64,000 nt of DNA, from contig MU006089.1 of the NCBI GenBank assembly GCA_010093705.1, positions 3,133,838 to 3,197,837 of the forward strand, read 5' to 3'. The translations under genes were made by a program, and so were the position numbers. The DNA comes from Patellaria atrata CBS 101060 (Eukaryota; Ascomycota; Dothideomycetes; Patellariales; Patellariaceae). The notes beneath the pieces were generated by a model that had not been told where the DNA came from, ran no database searches, and saw nothing but the letters and a program-made list of their open reading frames with translations. Each line of letters begins with the position of its first letter. Position 1 is the first letter of the stretch. This document shows, piece by piece, positions 1-11,761 of the stretch.

Positions 1-916
1 GAGGCGGGAGTATAAGTGAGGTAAGTGAGGTGAGTGCAATTTGGTCGGTTGCTTCGACGGAGTGATGAGGTGTGGTACCGTACGCTACTGATGTCTTAAT
101 GATTGGGTTTGGGGATGGGGGTTGATGGGGGTGGTCTACAACCCTCACCCCCACCAAAGAATTAAGCAAAATATATGAAGCGTTAAAACTTATCCAACTC
201 CGTCCTCTTCCTCCCTACTTCCTCCTCCTTCGTTCCCTCCGGTATAACTCACTCCCTCAAAGGTAAGTTCGACCGCTGAAGACGGCAAAGGTGCCGATGT
301 CCGCCGTTGTGGTATCTTGGTGTTTCTCTAGCTTTCGCAAGCAATACCTATCTAGACAGTACGAAACGAGCATACTTGGAGTTGATAGATGAATAGATAT
401 CTCGGTAAAGTCAATGTCGACTGGGAGGAGGCATTTTATAAACTTCAGAAAATGTATAGTCCTTCCCCTAGGTCAGCGTTCTGCTTCATGCTGTATGTTC
501 TGAGAAGGCTCCAGTTTGTGGTTTTCGTAGAAGTCTGCCGAAGGTGGACTCTGCTACTGTACTGTATGCTTACTTGTTATAGGGTCCTCACCTCTATTAT
601 TCTTGTCCTAGGGTATGAGGAAAAGGAGATGGATGGGAAAAGTTAAAGAGATCAAAAATAGAAATGAAAGATTATGGACTCGGGCTGGAGATCTTACGTT
701 ACTGTAGGTTTCAAGTCCTTGATATCTATTTCCGTTTCCGATCTGTTTGTGATTATACGGATTAGACACTGCCAACGTGAACACCTGGAAGATGGTCTTT
801 ATAATCCTATACTTCTGTTAAATACGCCGCATAGTACGAGCTAGATTCGAGAAGGTAAGATATAGTACACACTAACATCGAAACGTGCATTTTCAAACCC
901 CAATGAACGACCCTCC
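1..916. other. Intergenic, no gene seen
   Basis: No coding region is supported. The only open stretch of any length (389-646) has no recognisable motif and looks like chance. A pyrimidine-rich run lies around 195-245. This is the 3' side of the SDR gene, so part of it is presumably its 3' UTR. Confidence 0.5.
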
Positions 917-1748
917 TCACACCGCTCTCCCCCCGTCCACCTCCAAATTCACCCCGGTAATAAACCTCCCCTCATCACTCGCCAAAAACAGCGCCGCATT
1001 AGCAACATCCATCGGCTCCGTCAGCCGTCCTAGCGGCACATTCGCAATCAACTTCTCCCGATTCTCCTTCGTATCCTCGACCCCGGCGAACGCGCTGAAC
1101 AGGCCCGTACCACTCAGCAGCGGCGCGATGGCATTAACGCGGATCTGGTCCGGTCCGAACTCCGCAGCAAGCCCCTTAGTCGCATTCGTGACGGCGCCTT
1201 TGGTACCGTTGTACCAGACCAGCCCGGGCCGCGGCCGCACGGACCCGATGGAGGAAATGTTGATGATGCTGCCGCCCGTGCCTTGGGACTGCAGTTGCGG
1301 GACGCAGACGCGGACGGAGTGGAAGATGGACTTTACGTTTACGGTGAAGATGGTGTCGAACTCGGCTTCGGTGACGGAAAGGCTGGGTTTGTTCTTGTAT
1401 GTCGTGCCGGCGTTGTTGACGATGATGTCGAGGCGGCCCCAGGTGGCGAGGCATACGCTGACGGCTTCCTTCCAGTGGGATTCTTCAGTCACGTTCATTT
1501 TTAGGGTTTTGATGTTGGAGCTTTTTAGGCTTTGGGCGGTGGTGGTGGCGGCTGAGGAGTTGAGGTCGCCGATTAGGACTTTACAGCTTTCTTCGGCGAA
1601 CTTTTGGGCTATTGCTGCGCCGAATCCACTTGCGCCTCCTGCGAGTCCAGTTGTAAGTGCTTGGAGTTTTGGTTTGAGTGGTCGTCGGGAACGGACCTGT
1701 CACTATGGCAACCTTGCCGTCCAACCTGTCCAAACCTTGGGATGTCAT
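917..1748 (-). CDS. Short-chain dehydrogenase/reductase (SDR, FabG-like)
   Basis: Two exons on the minus strand, 1748..1697 and 1638..917, with a 58-nt intron (donor GTCCGT, acceptor CTCGCAG). Together they give 257 aa, the usual size of a classical SDR. Without the short first exon the protein would lack its cofactor site. Seen: the Rossmann motif TGGASGFG (residues 17-24, split across the intron), NNAG (92-95), INISS with the likely catalytic Ser near 147, and YNGTK giving the YxxxK catalytic pair (Tyr160, Lys164). The C-terminal GVNLEVDGGRA motif is typical of 3-oxoacyl-ACP-reductase-like SDRs. It is an NAD(P)H-dependent oxidoreductase; the substrate cannot be read from the sequence. It diverges from the acid phosphatase gene, sharing about 0.9 kb of upstream DNA. 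The family call is firm, the substrate unknown. Confidence 0.9.
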
Positions 1749-2664
1749 TGTACCTTCGTTCAGATAGTAGTTATGAGAGAATATGGAGATATGTATTTTC
1801 GTTGTGATCTACACATCCATATATATTTCAAGAGTTGCGGCAGTGTGAGTTGAACGTCATCAGGTCCTCAAAGTAAGCGGGGAAGGGGTAACGCGGGGTT
1901 TGTCACCTATTGTGGTAGAAGCAGCGGAAGTACTGTCCGTTTCTAGCAATACATACCACTTATTCTTCGTCTTACATGTAGAATTTTGCATGGTGCAGTT
2001 TGGTCTTATAGGAGAGGAACAGGTACACTCCCGTATCCGGGGAGAGATTGTTGGAGAAGCATAAACTAACCACGCTTCTAGGTCCTGTACAGCGGAGTAC
2101 GCTAGGAACAATATCTTTACCTATCTCGTCAATTCCGAGGCGGTAAGAACTGAAGGACACTGATAACGTGGTCCGCCCTCTTTGGGACGAGATATTGGAT
2201 GTCAGTGAAAATTCGGTGCTGAAAGTTAACCATCGTCCTTCCCTACGTGCCTACGTCTGATCTAGATATGGGCAACAGCCTAGGAAACCGCGCGGTTTCC
2301 AAATTGCCGAGAGGTTGGGTCTTATAACAGTCTTGTCAAAAGTTAATATCAGGGTCAAGTGTTTGATGGGTGATACTATCGCAGTAGAATAGGGGGTGAA
2401 TAGGTGATGAGACAGAACCTGAAGGGGTCACTTTGGCACTCCCGCGGCTCGGCTATGAGCTGCACCATGGTCCGTGCGTAGTGACGAAACCGAACGCGAA
2501 AACACGAGGAACAAGTCATTGGACGTTGAGATAAAGATTCCTACTCCCCTTGCTTTTAGGGCGGTGTGCTATTCTACCCTTCAATCAAATTTTGCTCGCG
2601 ATTCTACATATGTAAAAGAGATATCCATACTCTCCAAAAGCTCATATTTCTAACAATTGGCGAA
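1749..2664. promoter_or_regulatory. Divergent promoter region, SDR (-) / acid phosphatase (+)
   Basis: About 0.9 kb between two divergently transcribed start codons. No coding region is supported. It must hold both promoters, but I could not assign individual elements. The open stretch 2566-2763 simply contains the first phosphatase exon. Confidence 0.5.
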
Positions 2665-4588
2665 ATGACGACTTTGATCCCTCGATCACCATATACGAAA
2701 GAGGAACTTGATAAGCTTTACCCTAAGGACCTACAAATCCAACTTGTTCAAATTGTAAGATGAAGTCTGGCGCACATTAGCCCATGCAACTTCACTCCCA
2801 CTTCCCCTCCATATCTTCTCATATAAAGACTAAGTTCTTCTTTCATCTAGCTTCTCCGTCATGGTTCGTCCAGTGTCATTGTGAAGCGCATGGTAGCTAA
2901 ACTCTCTAGGCGAACGTACTCCTGTGTCCGCACGCTTTCAAAATGTGAGTGAGATCAACCGCAACTCAGTAGACCATTCACTAAATACATATCGCATAGG
3001 CCGGTTTAGCTCCTTGTATGATCATCCCCTCGCGACTCTCTTAGAACGGTCACTGAAGTTCCCTAGACTGGCCATACTGTAGTGCAGCAAAACAAATAAA
3101 GAGCGTTATTTTGAATAACAAAGATTTTAAAAACTGGGATGAGCTGAAGTATAGAAGAAGAATCGAAACATTCGGTAAGGGTGATACGCCCACTGTGGCT
3201 GGTGGACCAAGTGGCGAATATGACTGTGTTTGGTAGGTCAATCTCAGAAAAATTCATACCAGGGATATGATGATAATGATGATGATTCAAGCACGCCCGG
3301 AGAACTAACAGATACGGGGCGCGAGACGACATTGGCACTTGGTCAACGATTACGGCATCTTTACGTTGAGCAACTAGGTTTCATGCCAAAGTTGATCTCG
3401 GACAGTGACATGATCTATCTACGAGCAACGCCAATTCCCCGAGCCTTGGAATCTGTCCAGCAGACATTTTGGGGACTGTATCCTCCTAGTGCGAGAACAG
3501 CAGATTTCCCGACGCCTACCATTATAACGAGATCCTACCAGGATGAGACCCTTTTTCCGAATGACATACATTGTAAACGGTTCGCTCAACTAAGTAAAGC
3601 ATTTGCACAGAGAAGTGCAGAAAAGTGGAATGACAGCGATGACATGAAGTACCTGACCGATCTACTCTCTAAGTGGATGCCTGATGGCAAGCCCGTAGCC
3701 GTTGACTCTAGCCCACGTCTATCTGGGATCATGGATACAGTCAATTCCACTCTAGCACATGGTAAAGAAACTCGTCTACCCTCTGAATTTTATGACAAGA
3801 AAGCCCGAGATATTCTCGACAAAGTGGTAAGCGAAGAGTGGTTTTCTGGTTATCGGGAATCGCTGGAATTCCGCGCTTTAGGTATTGGCGCATTATGGGG
3901 GGACATGATGAGCAGGATAACTGGAAGTGTCGAGCGAAATGGGCATGATGGTATAATAGAAATAGGCGGAGAAGATGGAGCTTTAGGACAGGGTAGGGGC
4001 GGAGAAAAGGACCTCAAACTCGCACTCTCCGGATGTCACGATACAACCCTTGCTGGGGTAATAGCGAGTATAGGAGCGTTTGAGGATGAGAAATGGCCCC
4101 CTTACACGAGCCATGTAGCAATTGAGCTCCTCCGGAAGACTAGTAGGCCCTCTCCTACTAGTACAGATATCACTCCTGGGAAACCGGAAAGGGAGCAGAC
4201 CAGTAGCTGGTGGTCCTCTCTCTTCGGCCTTGGAAAGAGTACTAGCAAACCTTTCGATACCAAAATCGGCCGTAGACCTATGGCTGATCTAACCGAAAGC
4301 CAGAGGAGATCTCTCGACGGCTATTATGTGAGAGTGAGATACAATGATGAGGTTATGCAGATCCCAAGCTGTCGGGAACAAGGTAATCACTATGAAGGTG
4401 ATACCTCTCTTTGCACTTTGGTAAGTAAAGTGTATTTGTTCTATTTCATCCGTTCAGAGCTAATATATATAAAGGAAGCTTTTAAGAACGTTGTCGATAG
4501 ATTTATACCACAGAATTGGAAGCAAGCTTGTAATGCAAACTTGGATGCTCCACCCATTCCAGAAAAGCCCGAGCCGGCGGGATATTAA
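2665..4588 (+). CDS. Histidine acid phosphatase (ACP6-like, branch 2 histidine phosphatase)
   Basis: Seven exons rebuilt by phase: 2665..2754, 2851..2863, 2910..2944, 3000..3015, 3067..3232, 3292..4420, 4475..4588 (520 aa). The small exons join into LLRHGERTPVSARFQN and then AGLAPYWPYC, the classical histidine-phosphatase entry. The RHGxRTP motif (nucleophile His34) is split across three exons. The distal proton-donor motif is the HD of SGCHDTTLAG. The intron 3233..3291 restores TPGELTDTGRE, a conserved family stretch. The last intron (4421-4474) is 54 nt and open in frame, so a single-exon reading of the 3' half would insert 18 false residues. It hydrolyses phosphomonoesters at acid pH; ACP6 relatives act on lysophosphatidate, but the substrate here is unproven. 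No clear signal peptide is present, which argues for an intracellular enzyme. Confidence 0.88.
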
Positions 4589-4976
4589 TATGTGATGGGA
4601 GCGATTTTGATGGTTACTGGCTCTGTACATACAATACCGTCACATCTCACGTAAATAAAGAGTGGTCCCTCGTCAGGAATTTAGTTTCTATTAGCCACAA
4701 ATAGATTGTTCATTGTTAAATACCTAATCTATTGTACATAAACGCTTAGAAACCTATGATGAATGTAATGTACGTGCGCTTCTGAGCTTAATAAATAGCC
4801 CTCTTCCGCAACCAATATGTTGTTCTGGTCCATAGATGCGATTTGATAAAAATGTACGGACTTTTGGCGGAATTAAGAAGTCCAATGCCAAGCCTAGATT
4901 TTCCAAATATTTTCTGGACCTCAGATATTCGAAGCTCGGACACGCAAATTCAACAACATATCAACGACTGCGCGGA
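4589..4976. other. Intergenic between acid phosphatase and DRS1
   Basis: About 390 nt, AT-rich, between two co-directional genes. It holds the 3' UTR of the phosphatase and the DRS1 promoter. The DRS1 frame is open upstream to 4836, but that extension lacks helicase-family features, so I place the start inside at 4977. Confidence 0.5.
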
Positions 4977-7443
4977 ATGGCTTCTACGCGCAAAACTCGC
5001 GATGTCGACGATGATATTATCATGACCCTATCTGATAACGACTCTGGTCTCGATATACGATCAGACGACGAAGATCTGCCCTCCGCACAGCAGAATGGAG
5101 CGAAGAAGCGTAAGAGAGTGCCGGAAGCAATCAATGGCAGTAAAAAGAAATATAAGAAGCAAAAAAAGAATACTAAGGATGAAAGGGGGGCTGAGGGCCC
5201 GATAGAAGCAGACACTGATTATGATTGGGCGGCTGAAGGCGTCGATGATGGTGCGATGGACTCTGATTTTGAGTTTCAGATTGGGGATGTGGATACCGGA
5301 GTTACGGAAGATTTTGATGGATGGGGATTAAGTAAAGGGAGAGAGGAAGAGAATGGTACGAAAGGTGGTAACCTGAAGGGTGTGGATATTGATGAGATTA
5401 TTGCCCGACGGCGGAGAAAGAATAAGAAAGTAGATGGAGATGATGAAGAGGATCCGGATGATGTTGAGGTTGATGATACATTCGCTGGGTTCGAAGAGGA
5501 CGATGAACTGCTGGCTGAAGACGGATTCGGTATGGGAGCTGCAGGGGACGATGATGATTCTGACGTTACCGACGGAAATGAGGAAGCTGGAGGCTCTGAC
5601 GATGAGGATATAGAAGATGGAGATGCATCAGACGACGATTCGGTGGCATCTCCTGTTGCACATCCGGACGATTTTGCCTCGGATGCATCCTTTGAAGTTG
5701 ATGATCGAGAAGATCCGGTAGAAGCTGAACGGCGAGCTGCATTCTTTGCCCCTGAAGAAAAGTTGGATATCCATAAGGAACAAATTACCAAAACCGCAGG
5801 GTCATTTCAAAGCATGTCTTTATCACGACCAATTCTGAAAGGTTTAGCTGCTGTGGGCTTTACCGCACCAACTCCGATTCAGGCAAAAACTATACCAGTT
5901 GCACTTTTGGGTAAAGACGTCGTTGGTGGCGCTGTGACTGGTTCAGGAAAAACTGGCGCGTTCATTATTCCCATTCTCGAACGCCTCTTGTACAGACCCA
6001 AGAAAATCGCAACAACCAGGGTGGTTATCCTTATGCCGACGAGAGAATTAGCAGTCCAATGTTTCAATGTGGCTAAGAAACTTGCTAGCTTTACCGACAT
6101 CACGTTTGCTCAGATCGTCGGTGGTTTCAGTTTAAGGGAGCAAGAGCAGGTCTTGAAGTCTAGACCAGATGTTGTTATTGCTACTCCAGGTCGATTCATC
6201 GATCATATGCGCAATTCGGCTAGCTTTGCCGTGGAAACGCTCGAGATCTTGGTCCTGGATGAGGCTGACAGGATGCTCGAGGATGGTTTCGCTGACGAAT
6301 TGAACGAGATTCTGACAACAATACCCAAATCGAGACAAACAATGTTGTTCTCGGCTACTATGACCGATTCTGTCGACAAACTCATCCGCGCTGGTTTAAA
6401 TAGACCGGTTCGCTTGATGGTTGATGCTAAAAAGCAGACTGTTTCTGGTCTTGTACAGGAGTTCGTTCGAATACGTCCTGGGAAAGAGGATAAGAAACTT
6501 GCATATCTCATGTATCTATGCGAACATGTTTACACCGAGAGGGTCATTGTATTCTTCCGGCAAAAGAAAGAGGCACATCGAGTACGCATTATCTTCGGTT
6601 TATGTGGTCTGAAAGCAGCAGAGCTTCACGGAAGCATGAGTCAAGAACAGGTAACCCTTTTCAAATCTCAGAGGATGTAATTGCTTGCTTACAAATATCT
6701 AGCGCATACAAAGTGTTGAATCTTTCCGGTCTGGTGCGGCCAACTACCTGCTAGCTACTGATTTAGCATCCCGTGGTCTAGATATCAAAGGTGTTTCTAC
6801 GGTACTAAATTACGGCGCCCCTCAAACGCACGAGATATATCTCCATCGTGTTGGCCGTACTGCACGTGCAGGGCGTACCGGTCGTTCATGTACCATCGCA
6901 TCGGAACCCGATCGCAAAGTCGTCAAGGCGGCGGTCAAAGCAGCTCGAGCTCAAGGAGCGAAGATTGTCTCTAGAATCCCACCATCCGAGGATATCGATG
7001 CTTGGCAAAAGAAGTTAGAAAGCTTTGATGAAGAGATCGACGACATCTTGAAAGAGGAGAAAGAGGAGAAAGCCCTGTCACAGGCCGAACGGGAGGTTAA
7101 GAGGGGTGAAAATATTGTCACTCATGAAACTGAAATCATGTCAAGACCCAGGCGGACGTGGTTCGAAAGCGAAAAGGAGAAGCAGAAAGCCAAAGACGCC
7201 GGACGCGTAGAGTTAAATGGTCCGAATGTCCTAGGGACGAAGCTGAAGAAAAAGCTTAGCGGCAAGGACAAGAAGAAGCTAGCGATGAAGGATGAGAGGG
7301 CAGAGGGCAGGCCGTGGAAGAAGGGTTCTGCTGAGAGGGCAGGAAAGGGGTTTATAGCGAAGATGAAGAGCGGTGCTAGGGGAAAAAGTAGTAAGAAAAC
7401 AGCAGGAAAAGCCGATGGAAACGCCAAGGGTAAACACAGATAG
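4977..7443 (+). CDS. DRS1: ATP-dependent RNA helicase DRS1 (DEAD-box, ribosome biogenesis)
   Basis: Two exons, 4977..6650 and 6703..7443, with a 52-nt intron (gtaacc..ctag); 804 aa. An acidic, Lys-patched N-terminal arm (about 1-270) precedes the helicase core. Seen: the Q-motif region TAPTPIQ, motif I GSGKT (322-326), PTREL, TPGR, DEAD (428-431), SAT (about 459), then after the intron the C-lobe motifs [13 protein letters not shown] and [11 protein letters not shown]. The Lys-rich tail ([14 protein letters not shown]) fits a nucleolar protein. DRS1/DDX27 is an RNA-dependent ATPase needed for 60S pre-ribosome maturation. I chose ATG 4977 (MASTRKTRD) because the acidic arm of the family starts there; an upstream in-frame ATG at 4836 would add 47 atypical residues. 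Sure of the family, fairly sure of the orthology. Confidence 0.95.
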
Positions 7444-7986
7444 TGACGGTGGTACGCATGCGGTGTCCCTCAAACGTAACGAGTCCGTCGTCATTCTATT
7501 ATCACGTGTTCATCCTTTGTCGTTATTCCTTTTTTTATTCTACGCTATTGCTAATAACGCATTGACTTGTTTATACAGCTCACGAGGTCTAACATAGATT
7601 GAGCTCACAATGCCTTTTACTGCAAACTTACAGAATGTGATGGGAGCTCACGAGTGGAGATTAGGCAGAACCGATCCTTCGAATAAGCTCCGTGTATTGT
7701 ACATGTGCAATAACAATAGTGAATGGGAGAACGTCGTAAACCGATCCCGGGGAGCTTTTTCACTGTCTCAAGTGGTATAACTGTACAACCCAAGTTTCTA
7801 GCTTAATGCTATTCAAATATTTCTTCCCTCCCAATTTTTCTGCCTTTCCTTTTTACAACATCCGGTACAATACATACTAGAGATCAATATATCAATACAT
7901 ACCTACCCGATACCGAATATATACCTGCCCTATTTCAAATATATACTTACCTCATATTAAATACGTACCTACCACATACCTGCAAA
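7444..7986. other. Intergenic, AT-rich
   Basis: DRS1 3' region and promoter of the first F-box gene. Near 7890-7980 there is a short imperfect run built on a repeated ATATACCTACC / ATACATACCTACC theme just upstream of the start codon. No gene is seen. Confidence 0.5.
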
Positions 7987-8814
7987 ATGGATGCCGATAA
8001 CAGCACCACTGGAAGCTTCGAGATAATGGACGCTATGGTCAGCAGCATTGAGAGCTTCAACGCAACGCACACGGTGAGCAGCAGCTCCGAGAATTTCGAG
8101 ATGGTGGAGGAGAGTAACGAAGACAACTTCGAATATGCGGAGGTTGAGAGTTACCACTCTGGGGACTTCGAAGGAACGAACATTCCCGATAGTCTCGAGA
8201 CCATGGATACAGAAAGCACGGGGATCGAGAGCAACACATCAACAGAAAATGCTACAATGTCACCCACGTCGGCGAAATCCAGACTTTCAATCCGTGGATC
8301 GATTCCTGCACGACAACTTATGACTCTTCCCACGGAACTCCAACTTGAGATAATCTCTCACATGAATCCGGCGGAGAGAACAGTGTTGAAATTAACCTGC
8401 AAATACTTCTACCGCTTCAACGAGCTCGAGACGCTTCCCTCTTTCTTCAAGCATCCGCCTCTAGACGCGCCAAGCCATTACCATCCGCAATCCATATACC
8501 TCAGGAAACTCATCCAGTCTAGGGCTATCGACTTCACTGGTTGGCCTTGCTTAAGTTGTGAACGATTTCTCCCGTCGTTCAAGTTCACCAAGACGGTGCA
8601 GGAAGAAATGCGCTGGGTAAGGAAAGACCAGGACCCTCAAGCGATGAGTGCCCTTGTTCTTTTGTTCGCCATGTCGTCTAGGAAGAACCACCCGTCGAAC
8701 ACTAGGTACAAGAGGCTCATTTATGGGGATCTTCACTGCGCGGAGTGCGACGACAAGGAGTTTAGGGATCTTGCGGCTGAGAGGGAGACTCTCTATGGGA
8801 ACTCGGAGGAATGA
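7987..8814 (+). CDS. F-box protein with CxxC zinc-like module (family copy A)
   Basis: Single exon, 275 aa, intact. The N-terminal third is acidic and Ser/Glu-rich with several SFE/NFE-type repeats. An F-box follows (LMTLPTELQLEIISHM, then AERTVLKLTCKYFYRF), about residues 112-150. After it comes a family-specific module: WPCLSCERFLPSFKF (CxxC) and, near the C-terminus, a second pair in LHCAECDDKEF. By analogy with F-box proteins it may bind Skp1 and act as an SCF ubiquitin-ligase adaptor; the CxxC pairs could bind zinc or substrate. That role is inference. Decayed or diverged relatives lie at 8838-8941, 9730-10303, 10894-11761, 12985-13360 and 13762-14112. The start ATG follows tgcaaa and is the first in frame. 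Confidence 0.8.
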   Translation: MDADNSTTGSFEIMDAMVSSIESFNATHTVSSSSENFEMVEESNEDNFEYAEVESYHSGDFEGTNIPDSLETMDTESTGIESNTSTENATMSPTSAKSRLSIRGSIPARQLMTLPTELQLEIISHMNPAERTVLKLTCKYFYRFNELETLPSFFKHPPLDAPSHYHPQSIYLRKLIQSRAIDFTGWPCLSCERFLPSFKFTKTVQEEMRWVRKDQDPQAMSALVLLFAMSSRKNHPSNTRYKRLIYGDLHCAECDDKEFRDLAAERETLYGNSEE

Positions 8815-8837
8815 GAGCTTGGCGAGCATTGAGTTCA

Positions 8838-8941
8838 AACGGCTCACGTTTGGGGGTTTGTATCGTTAGGATTGCGATGAAAAGGGGCTGAGGGATCTTG
8901 AGGCAGAGAGGCAGAAAATTCATGGCAGCTCGGAGGAATGA
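8838..8941 (+). repeat. Diverged tandem copy of the 3' end of F-box copy A
   Basis: Just after the copy A stop codon the sequence repeats its last roughly 35 codons. Copy A ends KRLIYGDLHCAECDDKEF...ERETLYGNSEE-stop; here one reads FKRLTFGGLYR, a stop, then DCDEKGLRDLEAERQKIHG-SSEE-stop. The two stop codons are 127 nt apart. It looks like a local tandem duplication of the gene tail, now non-coding and probably in the 3' UTR. Confidence 0.75.
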
Positions 8942-9729
8942 AAGGTTGGATGTGCCCTTGACTTATATTTATGGCTGAACAGTGAGTGTTCTTCCTGTGT
9001 CATGGCGCTCTTGTCTTACCAAAGCATAGTTTACTTTACCCAAGGATTCGCTGGTCCATTATATAGCTTATTACCATCACAATAGAATATAGGGACGGAA
9101 TACACTTCATTAGCGATTCAAAATACCACAGCTTCGCAAAATGTATAGGACAACGGGTGCTTAAGGACTATAACATGGACAGAACAGAGTATCTTTTCGG
9201 ACATTGTACAATTTCTATTCCGTCTCTTCCATTGTCGTATTCCTCGTCTGCTCCACGCTTGTGCTTAAGGTAAACACACAATTCCAGTGTACGGAAAACT
9301 GGACGATACACGAATAAAGCCCAACTGGCGTACGATATAGCCGTATAGACAATAGAAGTCGTTGGTAACGCGCTAGTGATTGTTCAACAATCGTATAGAG
9401 ACTCGGGAATGCCAACCTCGACGTTGGAGGCTATAAAGTATGAGGAAGCATCGTACCTGCACACCAGCGGCTTCTTACTGCTCAAAAACAAGGAGTCTTT
9501 CAAACGCTTTATATAGTACGTTAACAGTACACTGGAGTTTTATCTTGGATCCCTATAAATATCCATTTCGTCTCGAGTCCTACCTCATTTCTATTCTCTA
9601 AAGCATCTTATATCTACTTTCTACAACTTCCAATTTCCAACTTCTACTCCCTTAACAGCGTCAACAACAAACTTGAGAGCTCGAATCATTGCCACTCGAG
9701 ATTAAAACCCCTTTGAAAATTTCCCCCAG
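8942..9729. other. Intergenic, no gene seen
   Basis: AT-rich stretch between F-box copy A and decayed copy B. Pyrimidine-rich lines around 9585-9660 resemble the leader upstream of copy A, so this is probably the old promoter and leader of copy B. Confidence 0.45.
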
Positions 9730-10303
9730 ACGGATATCGCAGAGGATTTCGCACCAGCGGATGACGGTCTAGCGAATACAACGCCAAACGACCATGGAGA
9801 GTTGAGTGTTATACCAACCCCTGGACGAACTCTGCTAACCATACCCCCGAACTCCAACTCCAGGTATTCGCGTTCCTCAGCCCAGCGGAGAAACTAGTCT
9901 TCAGACACACATGCAAGCACTTCTACGCCTTCAAAGAACTCGACACGCGCCAGGAATTCTTAGCAGGTACCTGCAGCATCCCGCAGTACCGGTACATCGA
10001 CACGCTCATCCGGACTTCACTAGCTGGCCTTGTCTCGCGTGCAAGCAGTTCATGCCGGCTAAGAAGTTTCCCAAGAAGGTCGAGCAGAACATCCAATTGG
10101 TGAGACAGTAGACGTTTTCGAGCGTGTTTCTTCTCTGGAAGGCTGCTAATGTGGAGAAGGATATGCCGTTGGGTGATAGGCGGGGGAAAGCTGTGTATGG
10201 GGATTTGATTTGTCACGAGTGCGATGAGAAGGAGACGGTTGAGCTGGAGAAGTACACGAGGAACCTCTATGGAAACCAGGGGGAGAGGGGGGGTGGATAT
10301 TAA
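9730..10303 (+). pseudogene. Decayed F-box/CxxC gene (family copy B)
   Basis: Closest to copy A. Pieces in order: an acidic arm (ADDGLANTTPNDHGEL, then RTLLTIP), the F-box core PELQLQVFAFLSPAEK and FRHTCKHFYAFKELD, the zinc-like module DFTSWPCLACKQFMP, then FLLWKAANVEKD and the tail AVYGDLICHECDEKE...LYGN ending at TAA 10301-10303. The pieces lie in different frames: a shift occurs at the CCCCC run near 9845, another between about 9960 and 10010, and a TAG interrupts the frame after IQLVRQ near 10110. Spacing of the motifs matches copy A, so it is a recent pseudogene rather than a chance match. Confidence 0.8.
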
Positions 10304-10893
10304 CCCCAATGTCATGGTTGGAGGATAAGTGCACTGTACGAGTGGGTTTTCTTTGTTTATCTCCTTTCTGGCGGATTCTGGTAGATATCTGTTTCGGGCT
10401 AGGTACAAATATAGTATTGTCTTATATTCAAATAGCTTACGAATCTTTTGTGAGTTCCTTCTAGTCTACTTATCTTTTGTTCTCAAAATTCAAATATACT
10501 AAAAGGGGCTCAGAGTGACATGTCACAATGTTGAATAATGTACGTGTCGATCCCCTATGATAATGTGTTACGTCAGCTCATCTATTGACCCATATATCAA
10601 CAATCCAGCAGCTGCTTTTTATAGCCGTGCGTACTGTCAACTGAACACCCGGGAGTAGAGTCCTCCAAGTTACACACCAAATGCAATTCCCCAGCGTCTT
10701 CCAGCGCCGCCAGTGCGGGGCGACGAATCAACCCCTTTCAGCAGAATGAAGACCTCAGAGCCCTCCCGTCACCCATCTCGTTCGACCTTTAGCCATCTCT
10801 AATAGAAATCCAGTGCGCGTTATAGGATCTCGTCACACGTCAGTAAGGGAGTCTTCAAAGGCAAGCAGGCCCAAGGATCAGACTTGGAATTGT
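10304..10893. other. Intergenic, no gene seen
   Basis: Separates decayed copy B from copy C. No open frame with family motifs is seen. It presumably holds the copy C promoter. Confidence 0.45.
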
Positions 10894-11761
10894 ATGTGTT
10901 GGAATACTACTGAAGGTAAGGAGTGAGTTAACTGGTTTAAGGCGTACGGATTCAGACTTCGAGTACGAAGACCACATGAGGATCGAAGATGTGCCGAATG
11001 GTCCCTTTCTAAACCTACCGGACGAGTTGCACCTCAAGATTATATCTTACCTTGACCCATTATCGAAAGCAGAGCTCAAACGGGTCAGTTGTCACTTCAG
11101 AGGTTTCAAAGAACTCGCTGTCATACCTTCGCCATTTCACTACTTTACACTAGATACTCCGGAACAGGAAAAGCGGTTCCTTGGGATACTGTATCAAAGA
11201 AAAGGGGTTCCTTCTATAAACCACCCCTGTCATAATTGCGAGAAGTTTCTTCCCCCTTCCGAGTTCACTGAAAAAGCTTCTAAATGCTTCAAGAGGAAAC
11301 TCGCGCGTATACGTTGCATTACATGTGCGCTAAGATCAGGGATGGACTATTCTGAGTCTAATTCGTACGTGTGTAGTTTAACACAATGCGGAGGAGGCCT
11401 GGGTGGAATGGTCATCAAGGTTGGCGGCCGCAAGCCTGGAGAAGAAGCGAAGAGGGTCTATGGTTGTACTATATGCAAGACTGCTCAAGACAAAGCAGGT
11501 TGCAGGGGGTGTATGGGGTGCGTGAACTGCGTGAACTGCGTGACGCTTGCCGATGTTGTGCAGGGACTAGATCAGGAATTCGGAGGCTTCTTCACGTTCA
11601 TTGAAAGCTGTAAGAGAGTTATGAAGGAGTTCCCGCGGGGTTGTTCAGGTGATCATGTCCGGAAGCTGGCTCGCCTTCCTTGTCAGTTATATGATCTCGA
11701 GGTGTTGGAATATCATATCCATGGCAAGAAGATTGCTACGGAAGTAGTGACTGGTGAATAG
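10894..11761 (+). CDS. F-box protein with Cys-rich zinc-like domain (family copy C)
   Basis: The main exon runs to TAG 11759-11761. From ATG 10976 it gives 261 aa. A short first exon 10894..10915 with a 40-nt intron (gtaagg..ttcag) reads in phase into it (MCWNTTED-FEYEDHMRIED), so the true start may be 10894 (281 aa). Seen: F-box FLNLPDELHLKIISYL, then KAELKRVSCHFRGFKEL; then HPCHNCEKFLPPSEF; then a Cys-rich stretch with RCITCALRSG, YGCTICKTAQ and CRGCMGCVNCVNC, eight or more paired cysteines suggesting a zinc fold. The probable role is an SCF-type adaptor or a zinc-bound recognition module, by analogy only. The CVNCVNC repeat reflects a small in-gene duplication (gtgaactgc repeated). The 5' exon is less certain than the rest. 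Confidence 0.72.

Noticed and set aside
885-1853. 322-codon open frame on the plus strand
   Set aside because: Antisense shadow of the SDR gene, whose minus-strand product has all family motifs.
5276-5791. 171-codon Ser-rich frame on the minus strand
   Set aside because: Antisense of the acidic arm of DRS1; Asp/Glu codons read backwards give Ser-rich chance frames.
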